From NCBI GenBank assembly GCA_013433145.1, contig CM024171.1, positions 7,564,065 to 7,628,064 of the forward strand: a stretch of DNA of 64,000 nt, in the 5' to 3' direction. Of this stretch, positions 26,301 through 39,000 are shown in pieces. Within the stretch, counting starts at the first letter, position 1; each line of letters opens with the position of its first letter. Source of the stretch: Ascaris suum (taxonomy: Eukaryota > Nematoda > Chromadorea > Rhabditida > Ascarididae). Under the pieces are notes generated by a model that saw only the letters and a list, made by a program, of their open reading frames with translations, ran no database searches and was not told the DNA's origin. Made by a program: the position numbers and the translations under genes.

Positions 26301-27224
26301 CGTGCACATGGTTTTTCTGGGACAAGCATTTACGATAATGCTGGTCTATGTTTGGAGTCGAAGGAACCCGTATATTCGAATGAACTTCTTCGGAGTTCTT
26401 AGTTTCAACGCACCATATCTACCATGGGTGTTGCTGCTGTTCTCGCTGCTTCTCGGTAACAACGCTATCGTTGACTTTATGGGTGCGTCCTTTATTTATT
26501 TTTGCATTGAGCACATGGACAGAGATTATGACTGTGATATTTTCGTTGTTAAGGGGGTCCGTAGCGGCTTGGCAGATGAGGGGGAGGTTACTTTGTTGGT
26601 GCTGGGATATAACGACCCGGATATCAATTGCCTTTAATTGGTTATTTTCCTATTATAAGAGGAGGAGGACAGTGTGAAAAGGTGGCCGAACTAATAAAAT
26701 AAGAGAAAGGTTCGTTGATTCACCGAAGTCGAAGTCGTTCTCCGCTCAAAAAATATTCGCAATTCAAAGCGTGAAGTGCATCTCTGTGAGCCTCACTGCT
26801 GCTAAAGTTTGCCATAGAGTAACTCCATCATAATATCAGATTAACTCGAAAGGCTTTATACTCGTAGTTTAGTGAATGGCGTTTGGAGAGGACTTCAAGT
26901 GCAAATGCGGCCAATGATTATGGCACTCGGACAACGTTACTGTTTCAACTTATTAAATGGTTTCTGCTATCCCCGAGTCGGTTTTGCACGTTACATAGAT
27001 TTGGGCATAAATTATTGCAAGCAAAGGCTGTTTCAGGCATAGCTTGCGGACATTTCTACTATTTCCTTGAGGATGTATTTCCGCATCAGCAAAACGGATT
27101 TCGAGTGTTGGAAACTCCGCAGCTACTCAAATGGCTGCTTGATCCGCCACCCGTCATGCCTGCTCCCGAGGATCAACGACCTGGAGGCTACAATTGGGGC
27201 GAGCAGCCACCGGCCCCTCAGTAG
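23318..27224 (+). CDS. der-2: Derlin-2-type ERAD membrane protein
   Basis: Rhomboid pseudoprotease of the endoplasmic reticulum membrane; Derlins help retrotranslocate misfolded proteins with p97/CDC-48. Exons are 23318-23404, 24142-24207, 25445-25609, 26284-26482 and 27037-27224 (TAG), 234 aa (human Derlin-2 is 239). The match is Derlin-2/3 rather than Derlin-1: residues 10-29 carry [16 protein letters not shown], then [40 protein letters not shown] and [11 protein letters not shown]. Family hallmarks are the WR motif (53-54), spanning the exon 2/3 junction, and GxxxG (Gly173-Gly177), split by the last intron. The C terminus reads [14 protein letters not shown]. It keeps the WGE of the p97-binding SHP box but lacks the usual GQRL that follows. 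The first donor is the weak GTG|GTTCGT. C. elegans R151.6 is, from memory, the orthologue. Confidence 0.96.
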
Positions 27225-29300
27225 TGATCATCTTTATTCCCCTTTCATTTTCTCAAATCGTATGTGATATTTCTGTACTAACTTGTATTTTTTTGGAGGA
27301 AGAAGAGGGAGGGACGGAAGACAGGTTTTCTCTTGAGAGAGTGGGTATGGTGAAAGTGGACCTTTCAGTGAATATGCTAAGTTTGCACGTGCTTGTAAAA
27401 TTGAAACAAATCGTTATTAGATTTCAATAACAATTGGTGCAAAGATTTTCGGTTATAAGTTTAGTCGGCGGAAATTCTCATGTGACGCTTTTGTAGGTAA
27501 GCGAGGTGCATCTTCGTGCTCTCCTATTTCTAGGAGACTGCAGTTGGCTCGAATTGCTAGTAATTTCATTTGCAACTTATAAAAGTAAAGTATTCAAGTG
27601 CACTACTTTTAGAAATTCTTCCCTTGGATATAGATTTTCGTTGTTTGTTTCTTCGATGAAGAATGCGAATATTCCATCTGTCCTTCATTGAACTCCAAAG
27701 TCTGTTTGTTCACTAGTATGGTTGGATAAATCTAAATTAGTTAATCGTGCTAATGAAAGTTGCAGTGACGATTTCGAATGAAAGCAGGGCAGAGAGATTA
27801 CTGGGTAGGGAAGGGGGGAGAGGAGGGGCTAATATTTGGCCAACGTAAAGAAATTCAGTGGTAATGAGAAATGCACTAGAATTATGTTGGCTGTGATAAT
27901 ATAAAGGAGAGGTTGTTGATGGGGCGACTTTTTGGAATTTCAATGGAAAGGAAGAAAGGTTTCCAGATTAAAGCGAAATTTTATCGGCGATGTTTTTTGT
28001 GTATTCCTCTAAAAAGGCGTCGTTTTTTTGAAAGCTCCTCTGGAAGTCAGGTGGTTTCTTTTCAGTGAGACCTAAGGATGCAGGAAGAGTGATAATTGCA
28101 ACTCCAAATTTTCCTTCTTCTTGGCCGTATTGGTTGACATGTGCATGGGACGGGTATTGTGGTACTTTGCATATTGAGTGGACGTTTCATTTGAACTGCC
28201 GTTGAGTCTACAGTTTCTCTCAGCAACTCGATGTTACTGTTATGTTCTAAAGAGCTGCTTACGTATGCCTCGTTTTGCGCACTGTCATTTTGGACGCTGT
28301 TCTTTTTAGGTGAATATTTGAAATGAAACTCTAAGGGTCCCAGATACCTGAAATTGTGCTATTTTCGAGAGCATCAACGTTTCAGACACCTCTTTCCTAA
28401 AGGAGAGTGGAAGCAGCTTCCATTCATATGCACATAAACGAGACATATTAATTTCTTTTCGGAATTCCGATGAATTTATTAAAAATTCATTTGCAGTTTT
28501 TCATTTCCGTGCACTTTCATTGATCAATAATCAAATATAAATGGCCGATTGTCGCACAAAATCTTTTACTTCGAATTGACAAGAGATATTTGAGAGTCAC
28601 ATTTAATGACGGTCATCATCATATCAATGGATGCTGCAATCTTTAATTGATCACAACGTTATTTGTTTTTGGTAAAGCGCACATTTTATTTTTTTCATGA
28701 AGGTTTTTGTGTTGTTTGTTTTATTTCATCGCTGAGGGGTCTTCTTATCCTCTTTTGTACATTTAAGGCTAATTTTTTTTAATTTTTGGGTCATTATTTT
28801 TGGAGCACTTTTCTAATTTACTCTCTCCATTCATTCTTTCTGTTTTGTTTAATATTATAGTCGATCTAATGACTAAAGTGTTTTGAATTATATTCTTGCC
28901 ATTGTGATACGAATATGCGAAATAAACAAATTTTATTGAAGGGAGAAAATTTCTGAGAGAATTGAAGTGAAATCTGCTTTAATGTTTATTTCGACGAAGA
29001 AAGAGCAGCCAAAAGTGTTTCATGTAACTCACTTCTCTTCGAATTTTACACTATCGTGGAAATCCTTTGTGTCATTATTATTGTTGTTGTTGTTGTTATT
29101 GTGTGGTTCGTGGTTTATTTATGCTTTTCTTTCTTTCAGTGAATCTGCCAATAAAATCCCTCAAGAAATAACAGCATTAACAATTTTATGCAAGTAAAAT
29201 TATCGGTTTTATTCTCTTGCTATATTGCAACTTCATTTGCTGTGAAGCAATTCTGCGATCAACTAGACCATGTTGTAACTGAATCCATCAGATCTGAACT
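27225..29300. other. Derlin 3' UTR and spacer, no gene seen
   Basis: About 2 kb of AT-rich sequence without a supported exon on either strand. The run of leucine codons in the ORF at 28967-29197 comes from a TTG/TTA repeat (about 29080-29101) and is not evidence of a protein. An AATAAA lies at 28921-28926. Confidence 0.5.
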
Positions 29301-30399
29301 ATGTCGCGTCAATGGCCAATTGAGGGAATTTCCGACCGCGATGATACAATGACGAATGATGAGTTCGCAGGATGGTTGCTAGGTAGCGACAAAAAAGGTC
29401 AAACACTCACTATCGTTTTATGCGCCGATTTCTCGAGTCCAATTCAACGAACTCATTGCAGTCGACATTACAGGTGATGATGCAGCCTTCGATAGAGAGA
29501 AGAATCTTTGGTGAGTTTATCGTCATGCACGGCACATTTCGACAATAATGCATCATCACGAACCCACCTCCCTCTTTGCAGTTGCAAGTGTACACTTAAT
29601 TGAGGTGTTGGCTTGTGAAGGTGTCCAAGTGATCTTCGGTTCAATACCTTTATTTCGTTTACCTCGTTCCTTTACCTGTTCAATATCACTGCTTTTGTTT
29701 ATTCACCTCTCAAGATCTGCTCCCTCTTATATTTCTAGGTTAGCATTTCGTAGCATATCAATTTGAGAATGCTTCGATGTGATGTCCCTTGTTCGCGGTG
29801 CTTATGGGGTTGACAATTTTTTTGCTGGGAATACCGGTATAAAATTCATGATCACTTTGCAGTAGTGTATACCTTGGATGGCATACAAGTGTTATGGAAG
29901 TATTGCTGGAGGTAGTGTCTTCAGGTTTAATTGTTGTTCTCTATGTAGTCGGATTGTCACCAGAGCAAGCAGTCCCTACTGGTGTGCGATCTGCTTGTAC
30001 CCGCTGGAATGCTCCTTGTGAAACAGGTGTGTATGCATAATGTAGCTTCCGCTCTCTTCCTCTTGTTTAGTGCGAACCACCCCTTACCTCTAGTTTGGCG
30101 TTCCCAACGCTACTGCTCAGAAATGTTGTAAACAGTCTTCTACCTATCTAAGGAAATCTTCGCCCTTCATTTTATTTCACATCCATCTCGCACCGCAATG
30201 ATACACGTCGTTGAACTCTTCAAAATCACCTGCCATTTCGGCGCATTCCGCCCTGGAGAGATTATCAGTAAAACATGGAATGATCGCCAAGAGGGAGGTG
30301 CTTATCGCTCTCCAAAAGACGCCGCAACACGTGATGATTCTATTCCCGCTCACATTGTTGTTTGCTTGTATCGGTGCATATCGAAGAATACGCCTTTAG
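29301..30399 (+). CDS. Candidate small membrane protein, family unknown
   Basis: Four exons join with matching phases: 29301-29397, 29462-29510, 29863-30026 and 30269-30399, ending in TAG, for 146 aa. The start reads MSRQWPIEGISDRDD. Exon 2 reads VDITGDDAAFDREKNLW across its left junction. Exon 3 has a hydrophobic stretch (VMEVLLEVVSSGLIVVLYVV) and the last exon a second one (HVMILFPLTLLFACIGAY), so a protein with an acidic N terminus and two membrane passes is predicted. Splice sites include CATTGCAG, CTTTGCAG, GTGAGT and GTGTGT; the first donor (AAAG|GTCAAA) and the last acceptor (TTATCAG) are weaker. It lies between Derlin and Roquin on the same strand. I do not recognise it. The hydrophobic tail loosely recalls small V-ATPase assembly proteins, but not enough for a call. 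Other terminal exons may exist at 30782-30842 and 31929-32039. Confidence 0.4.
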
Positions 30400-30781
30400 A
30401 AGGCTTGCTCTTCACCCGCCACGTGACCTCTCTGTCTCGACCTCTGTTTCTGGTTATCTTGACCCGAAAGATTTGCATCTTTTCATTGCTTTTGTCAAAG
30501 TATTGCTTACCTCTTGCCCAGTATATTAAGTGAACGTGCAAGCATGGCGTCTTGTGAACTTTAGTTAGGTGAAGTTTCCAGCACATCCATGAGTGCAACG
30601 TTTAGGGGAGTAGTATTTTATGAATGCAAACATGTATGTGGAAAGCGCATCATGACATCGCCATAATCTGCAAAGCGCATCATTTGTGCTTTTCTGGTAG
30701 TTCCAACTCCGTGACCGTTGAAGCTTGCGGCTATAAAATTCGGGTGTTTTTACCTATCACCTCTTTGTACTTTTCTATCAG

Positions 30782-30842
30782 CTTTGAAAGCGGTTATTAT
30801 TGGCGTTTAAAGGGTGCAAAAGATTACAGAAGAGTTGGATGA
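30782..30842 (+). CDS. Candidate alternative terminal exon
   Basis: After a TTTCTATCAG acceptor an open segment reads FESGYYWRLKGAKDYRRVG and stops (TGA). It needs two carried-over bases from the preceding exon. It looks like a basic cytosolic tail of a membrane protein. I could not link it in phase to the exon ending at 30026. An overlapping frame at about 30816-30890 also reads like protein (KITEELDDKDATKHVRGDG), so the true reading frame is open. Confidence 0.25.
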
Positions 30843-31928
30843 TAAAGATGCGACTAAGCATGTCAGAGGCGATGGTGTGATTGTGCTTACTTTTCTCTTG
30901 CACTCATTCGGAAGGTCGTGTTTGCAGACTGTTTGGAGTAATGCTGTCGTTAACCCGGTGTTCCCGCAAATTTTTTTGCAAAACATTCGCTTTTCAACGG
31001 GTGTAAAATTCACGCAAATTTTCACCCATATTTACCTTTGCATAATTTTCTCGGTGCTCAAAATGAAATACAATAAAGGAAGCGATCAGATGTTGTGCAT
31101 TCTGCATACCAATTTTTATAGCTGCGGCTTCAATGATTCCCAAGTTGAAATACCGGAGGGACATGGTGCTGCTAAAATTTGCATCCATGGAGCGACTCGC
31201 AAAACTGCATTGAAAATAAACCTTTCATAAATAATGTGTTTCGCGATTCCACCATCTAAAATGAAAGTGTTATTCCATATATTTCATTCCTTTTAGGTGA
31301 TTTGTGGAAGCGGTTGGTTAGAGTAGGAGATGTTGGAGCACATATCGTACCACTCGCCTAATGCGCTTTCCCACTTATTCTGTTTCCGTTTTCTTTGTTA
31401 ATGGCATTGCTGACATCCCTTCCAGAACGAATAAGATCTGTTTGCAAAAAGATGTTTCATTTGGGGTTGAGGTTCTCTCCGATATAAAGATGTTGTGGCA
31501 ATCACAGTTTCCTTCGTATAATCGCCAAAGTTGAAAGTGCTTTGTCGGAAGTTTGTTTTCGCCGTCAGACTGGTAAGTTTAGAAGGTTTATTGGGTAGTA
31601 GAGTCTCCACTCGCTCTTCGAACACCTTTATTGGACGAAAAAGGCTGAAAGCTGCCACCTGCGTTGTTCTCTCTCCTGAAAACCTATTGCCAGTCTATTA
31701 ATACTTCGCATTTGGGCCTTTTTTTCATGGGAATAATGGCATATAGATTATCGTACCAGCGATCATTGGTCTTACTGACGTTAACAAGTGACGTCGTGGG
31801 AGGCTGAGGAAGAAGAGGTAATAAGAACGGATAATAGGTGTTGAGGTAGTGAGAAAACTAGATATAAAAGCTTTAGGGGTTACATCGTTCTCAGTACAAA
31901 ATTAAGTATAGGAGCACAGAATTTACAG

Positions 31929-32039
31929 TATTCGGGCTACACTTCTCAAAGAAATACATTCTGGTGGGAAAATCTGGTTCGCAAAGTGGATATTCCAGTT
32001 TTTGGTGATAATCTGATGCCACCGGCTGGCAGCAACTAA
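31929..32039 (+). CDS. Terminal exon of an unidentified gene
   Basis: After the acceptor TTTACAG, 36 codons run to a TAA, beginning YSGYTSQRNTFWWENLVRKV and ending NLMPPAGSN. The acceptor, the aromatic-rich content and the clean stop argue for a true last exon in phase 0. Its upstream partner was not found; it could be an alternative 3' end of the 29.3-kb gene or a separate gene. No family recognised. Confidence 0.4.
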   Translation, partial: YSGYTSQRNTFWWENLVRKVDIPVFGDNLMPPAGSN

Positions 32040-33084
32040 CGATGTTGAGCAGTGAAGCCGTTAAAGGCGTTAACGCGGCTTTGTGTTCATATGTCCTTTG
32101 TTCGTTCCTCCACTCGTATCGATCACTGACTTACTTTTTTCATTGTTTTGCAGTATGTAGTATGTACTTTAACACAGCTTCTTTATTATTACAACACCGT
32201 CGTGCAAGCTATTCATTATTTTGTTAGCAAAGATTCCTGTCGCTGTAGAGATGATACTAATATCGCTTTGTGACAGCGCAGTGGTATTCTTGCAGTTCGT
32301 TTGCTAATATATGCGAAACGAAGTTATTAGGTGGAGAGCGGCATTTTAGATGAAGTGATAGGAAGCTCTGATCCTCCCTCGTGAGATGCACCTGTGCTGC
32401 TTTATTTCACACGTGAATAATTCCCCAAAATGTCTCTTCACACACCACAATTCATCCCGATGTACATATCGTGGGAACGCCATGGCGTTACGCTGGCAAC
32501 GCAGCAAACGACGTAAGATATCGCGCAGCGACGACGCATTTTTTCCCGACATCGAGAGTCGTCAAGAGTATACGGTCGTGCGCAGATCGTATCGTTCGAA
32601 GAACTGGTCGAGGCGGGAGAACAGGTGCTAGGCGGTGTGATCGGGAAAGGCAGATTCAGAGGTAGCGAGCAGAGAGGGGTGGGGTACCATTCAGAAGCGT
32701 TCGAATATAAGCAGTATGCATAATCGATGAAGGGACAACCAGAAAAAACAAAGGAGGGTAGTTGCTTCTCATGGAATCCCGGAAGTCATCACCGTGGAAT
32801 CATGAAAGAGCTGTTCGGATAGATTCTGAGGTATTTTTGCTGCGTTTCAGAGTCATCATAGGGGAAAATCTATAGGACTGTCGGCGGCAGTTCCCTGGCG
32901 TAAAATTTTTACAGACTTTCACCTGCTTAGAATTCCCGTAGGTACGGCTTTCATAGTTGTTATTGCTTCATCTGGATATTGCGATCGGTGGAGGCTGTGA
33001 TATAAGTATTATATAAGATGGTGCAGTTTCCGGTGTTACCGTCAGGAAATTCCTATCCAAGGCGTTGGAATTTTGTGAGCTACT
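32040..33084. other. Region upstream of Roquin with a basic ORF
   Basis: Between about 32440 and 32700 the sequence is GC-richer than its surroundings. An ATG at 32482 opens a very basic frame (MALRWQRSKRRKISRSDD onward) up to a possible donor at 32624 (AACAG|GTGCTA). That frame ends in phase 2 and does not join the Roquin ATG exon in frame. It may be promoter sequence, a 5' exon or chance. Nothing else is seen here. Confidence 0.35.
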
Positions 33085-33092
33085 CGCATCAG
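33085..33092 (+). promoter_or_regulatory. Acceptor site directly before Roquin ATG
   Basis: CGCATCAG abuts the ATG at 33093. The RING starts about 13 residues later, as in other Roquins, so this ATG fits the family start. The site may receive a spliced leader. The same frame is open upstream to 33018, but those codons have no family similarity and are preceded by no clear exon start. Confidence 0.4.
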
Positions 33093-36000
33093 ATGGCCCC
33101 TGCGGGCCAGGGCGCATTGTGGTCGGAAGTTCTTTGCTGTCCCGTATGCTCACAGGTATATTTTCCGATTTCATTCACAAAGCGGAATGTCGTTGAGTGG
33201 CAGAATATTTTCAAGCAAAAATGAACGATTCCATTACTTTATGCACAACCAAGGATTCAAGACTTGGAGGCATAGTGCCGTTATTTTATGATAGTAAGTG
33301 TTTGGACTAGTGAGCAAGGAATTGATGGGTGAGGAGAGAGAGGAACACAGAACGGATGTAATCGGGTTTTGCAGGAAATGACTAGGACGTAATATTCAAA
33401 TGCTAATAATTGCAGTGCAGATCAGCATTACTGCTGACAGTTTTCTCGTCAACGATTGCAAAAAGACGTTTGAGCGGCATAGCCAAGTCCAAAACAAGTT
33501 GGCACGGGCACCTCGCAGGGTTCAGCTTCTTTAGAACAAAACTGTGGGCAGAGAGGAATGAGAACTGTCACTATGTTAAGTGTCTGCCGAATTTTGGAAG
33601 AGGGAATATATTCTTGGCATCAAAGTTTTTAGGCGGAGACTCGTTGCTTTCCTTTATTTCATCGCAGCTAGTTGTCTAGGTTTGATTTAGGAAGGGATCG
33701 AGGCCTCCATCCAGACTGTCAGAAGGTTATTTCACCTACTCCTCCAGTGAGTGCTCGTTGAGCTGAGAGCCGGGAAAACGTATGTGATTGCGTGTTGAGC
33801 AGCAATGACTGATTTGTTAGAGTCTACAACTCGTTTGTAAAGTGTTATAGCTGGGTAATTCCAAACCTCGCAGCTTGTTTACTCGAACCTAACCAAAGTT
33901 TTCTCTAGTAGTCTCCTCCGTGCTTCCTGACTCAAGTTTTATTCCACTTAATAGCCTGGAAGAGTTCATCGCTGCTGCGATTTATTAGCAGCGTTCAGGT
34001 GATTTTGCAAAACTCAGCATGAACGTTCTGTCCTGAAAGGTTTAATCCACGCATTATGGGGTTAAAGCATGCTGCTGCATATGCGGATGCGTTTGTTGAT
34101 GATCAAATGAACTCGCAAAATGAGTCGTTCAAAAAAAGCTCAGTTAGTGATTACTGTTCATTTGACGAGGGGAAGATGGGTGTTTAAGGGGTCGACTAGG
34201 ACGAGAGATCGCTTACTAATGTTGCGGTATACAATTTCAGTTGTTCGGTGCTGAGAAGCCGCCAGTGAATCTTCCGTGCGGTCATTCGGTATGCCGAGTC
34301 TGCCTTTTTGGACTGCTTTCTCGCTGTTGTCCCATCGATCAGGTATCTTCTTTCAGTAATTCGTTCTTGACATCTTTCTTTGGTGGGGACGATGCGTGAT
34401 GTTGGCTTATTGATTCGCTTGTGAAATGCCCAACGGAAACACTCCAAGAGAGCAGTTCTGCAGTTTTTTCTCCATTCGCAGATTCACATCCATCCTCGCT
34501 GGGATAATCATTTTCCACATTGAAATACTGTCGGATGTCATTCCGTTTATTTTAATCAGCACACTTTATTTAAGGCTCATGACTTTCTCTGTATCACTAG
34601 CGTTACCTTTTCACAACATCGAACGTAAACGCTCACATACTTCTGGGTGTACGTGGCGTGAACCAACTAAGGCTTCAAACTGCAACAATGGTATGCAAGG
34701 ATAGTCCGGCTAAATTGTGTTTCCTTTTCAAGCGTTAATGTATTCTCTTCAGACGCCAATAACACTCCGTTATGCCGATTTGCCGGTGAATTGGGCACTG
34801 TTATCGATACTGGATGTTAATAGACCGGTGGATACGTGTCGGATGAGTGATTTCGATGAGGGTTTCTTGCGAGCAGAGGCGATTCTCATCAGAATGTCCT
34901 CGTATTTGCGTAAGGCCGACAGCGAAAGAGGTTCGTTACTGCTTTCATTTTATGAAGCATTTAAATCAATTTCGAGTGGGGGAAATAATTTCTTGAGGGA
35001 ATTTTGCTCCGAAAGGGATGGAGAAGGTAATCGACCGCTGCCTGGGAATGTCTACTGGAAAACTCGCTAATATGACTTTTGCGAAAGTCGCAACAGCTTG
35101 AAATTTTGATCCTATCGATTGATTGTATATGAATGAATTTAGTGATCCCTTTAAGGCGGGAGTGTATGGAGCGAAGAACTGAGCCGTCCAGTACAGCGCA
35201 AATTGTTGACGTTGTTGTGTTTCCAATTGCTGGAAGAGGAAGGCCGCCAGAGGGCAGTTAAGACGGCGCGGGCGCTCGCTGAGAGGATCCTCTCTGAGCT
35301 GGTTATTGCTCACCAAAACACCTCTCACATCTCTTCTAACCTCTGGTCGGCGGTGCGAGCACGCGGTTGTCAATTCCTTGGACCTGGTAATGCGTCTACT
35401 CCCTCTATATTGCTAGGCTATTCGTTTTGTTTTTTTTTAATATTTTAATAGTGATAGGGATGTCGGCTTATTCCAGGTGCCTCTACTTTGCGAGGAGTTG
35501 ACGGTTTTTAGTGCTTCAGAGTTCCTTTACATAGGACTAGGAAGGAGGGAGCTAGCAAGTTGGGTAGAGATCGTGCCGCTCGGGTAAAATATTCCCACAA
35601 TTCTTGTTATAATTCGGCGACGAGAAACAGCTTTATATTTTCTCATCGTTCGGCTTGCTATATACACAGTATTTTTCTCGGTTATAACTGTTTCCTGTAC
35701 CTGCAAATCAGAACTTTCATACTGCTACGTTAATGCATAATGTGCGTATCGTGGAAATTCCCTTCTTGAAGAAATAAATAGCAGCTGCAGTACGCAAACT
35801 GCAGGGAAAATGATATTGGATTTGACACCATTGATGTGTCGCATGTTTTAGCGATGCAAGAAGAAGTGCTTCGTTTGATACTGTTGACGCTTTCGGAAGG
35901 GGCGTTGATCGCGCGCAAAACACTGGTGATGTATATCGTGCAAACACTCGCCGAGGATTACCCTCAGGTGTCGAAGACGTGTGTTGGACACGTCGTTCAA

Positions 36001-39000
36001 CTCCTCTACAGAGCGAGCTGCTTCAATGTAATCTTCCTTGCCTTCTCATCTGTAGCAGGAAACCATATCAAGGCGTTTCACTGTTCAACGTTTCAAATCA
36101 GCGTATCATTTAAGGGAGTATATAATAAATGTGCAATAACGAGATCTTGTAAAAGCTTACATCCGTAAACTCTTAAGGCAATAAATCATAACGCATTCTC
36201 TGTCCCTTCCAACAATACACTTTCCTTCAACCGGGACTTCCCCGAATGGCGTCGTTGATCACATTTTCAGTCTACAACCTCATGCAACAAATTGTTGGTG
36301 GTTTTTTACAGGTTTAACTGTTACCAACTAAGGTAGTTATCAAAGGTGTATGTCGATAGTTCGACTTATACATGTCCTTCCCCTTTCCCTCCCTCCTCTG
36401 CAGCTGTGATGCAAATTTTTGCCACTTGTTAACATTGATGTAAGGTTTTTGCCACTTTCTTTGTCAACAAATATTTTTCGTTGCGGTCTCTTTCTTGCGA
36501 CAGCTAAAGCGGGCCGGTTCCGGTTAACAGGTGATGAAACGTGATGGGGAATCGTCACTGATGCAGCTAAAGACCGAGTTTCGAGACTACGATTCGTTGC
36601 GCCGTGAGCATGACGCACAGATCGTGCAAGTGGCTCTTGAGGCGGGTCTTCGTATCTCACCCGATCAGTGGTCTTCTCTTCTCTATGGCGATCAGTCACA
36701 TCGATCTCACATGCAAAGTATTATTGACAAGGTTCTTTTCATTATTTTTCTTCTGCTGATCATATGTTGGAAGTAACAGATACGATTCTTTATTTTCCGC
36801 AAATGCATTATGGAATTTCGCCAGTTATATTAGGTTGCATGCATGGCCGGTGACAGAATGTGGGATTCTTCAGCACATGGTTACCGTCTCGGCTTCTTCC
36901 ACTTCGCAAGATTGGAGAATAGGGTTTTTCCTTGGGTCTGTATAAACCGATGCAGTTGATGTTCTATGCAATCTTTTAACCGTTTGTTTACATTTCAACA
37001 CAACCGCATTTTCCAACTCGCGTTAAAGCTAGAGAAAGTATTCGATTAGATGCAACGCAGCATTTGTGAGAGATATAGCTTTGGCCGAAATTCGGTTATA
37101 TCAAATCTGTCAATTCGAGTGCGCACCGTAGTGTTTGTAAACAAGTGGTAGGTGTGAAACATGGGGCAAAAGTAATACGTGCGTTAACATGCATGAACGC
37201 TACTTTATTGAATATTCAAATTAATATAACATTGCCATCAGGCACGAGATTGCTTCAGTTGATTGGGGTGCTTCGACGTCATAGTCTTAAGAGAGTTTTT
37301 TGTCAGCAGTTTTTCATGCGGTTATCTAATGTTGGAAAAATCGATTTGGGGGAACGTTGCAATTTGTTTGAATCGATTTATGCATGTGGAATGAACGTGT
37401 AGTGGAGCTTTGCAGTTGCAATCACCGCAGGCATTTGGACAGTTGGTACAGGAATTGTTAGCTGCACTACAGCGGAACAACGACCCGGACACCTTGCTAC
37501 CGGTTATCGCACATCTCGAGCGTATCGCCAGCTTCGACGCTCTCCTTGCTGGTATTTTTTGCCTTAGATACGTTGACATATTGGTCATTCGAATCAGACA
37601 TGGATATCCATCAGATTTGCTCCCATCTTCCTGTCCCTCTTATCCTATCCGTTCCCGAAAGGAAATTTCGGGTATATTCCTTCGTTCGTAATAAATTCGT
37701 AACATTTTATACGTGTGTATGCCTGTTTACTGTAGCCGCCCAGACGTTATTTGTTGGGCGGTTACGAAAAATGAGGTCATAAGCGATCCGCTATCCAACT
37801 GTGCATTTTTCGCAATTGCAAATGCTAGTAACCATTTTCTCATTTAAGAACAAATCTCGACAGAAGTTCACTACATTTGAAGGAAATAGCTTTACATGCA
37901 GACCAGTGAGGACAAAAGAGACGATCATGAACGTCGCATTCCTCTTGGGGTACACAACTGCTTGCAAGTGCGTAATGACTAATTTTTCTGCAGATAAATA
38001 ACGGACAGTTCAAATGTTTATCGTTCTAGAATCACCGAGTTGGTCGGACACGGTTGCCATATTTGAATCATTGGGACATATTGTCGACGCTTACGTTCGT
38101 TTCATACGTAGAAGGTATGTACTGGTCATAATATGAAAGATGAGAGGGGAAGTTTTTGCAGAAGGTTATTTCATTTAGGCAAATACCATGCCATGTTTAT
38201 TCGTAAATTGATGAACACTGTTGCTGAACACGCTACGCTTCTGAAGCGAACAGCTGTTGCTTGAAATTGAGTTTCGCTTACGCCGCAGACATATCCTCCC
38301 GGTTGTTCCTGTCGCGCATTTCTTTATTGTTTTCCAAGACGTACCTTTTTGTCATCGTTGGTATTCTTTTGTATGGAACGTGAAGTTCGACTGCTGTCAC
38401 TTGGCGAGCGTCTTATGAAAATGGTTGCGTCCCAGAAACGATTCCTGTATAATTTAGAAGCGTGCCAATTTCGCACGGAATGCTCTCTCAAATTTTAGAA
38501 GAAATCTGTAATGGAGGAACCGCGGCGTGCCTGCGTGATGCTGTAAACTCTAGAATGCTTCATCGTCAAGGCAGCCGGCTGATGCCTTACCTCCCTTTAA
38601 CAGGGCAGCAATATGAGTGCACTCGTCATCTTACTTCCATCACCTCTATCGGTCCTGTTCTCGTGAACTTCCCCACTCGAGAGATCCACTCCTCTATACG
38701 TTTCGCCCTTGAGCTGCAGCCATCAGTGACCAAACATTTTCACTGTCGATTCTATCCACTGGGTAGTTGGTCGGCTATGTGAATGCCTGCGGCTGAGAGG
38801 TACCGCCTATTATCGGTCGTGCTCGCTATGTATCCCGCCAGTTCGCGTTTGCATTTGCATAGTTCTTGGGCCATGTCAGCAAATTTCGTACGACGGCCGA
38901 CATCTTCGGAAGTGATGTGATCCTGCATATTATGCGTTCCATTGCCCCTTGCATCACAGCCATTCTCTCTTCATCCGCTTTTGCTGTTGACTAACACCGT

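Noticed and set aside
28967..29197. ORF with a poly-leucine stretch that could be a signal or TM segment
   Set aside because: Leucines come from a TTG/TTA microsatellite; no splice sites or conserved flanks.
29548..29766. Segment HLIEVLACEGVQVIFG resembling the start of a thiamine-dependent lyase
   Set aside because: Similarity is limited to a generic pattern. No following TPP-enzyme exons were found, and the phase from the previous exon meets a stop.
34966..35373. 135-codon minus-strand ORF
   Set aside because: Antisense to Roquin exon 4, whose ROQ-domain translation is unmistakable.
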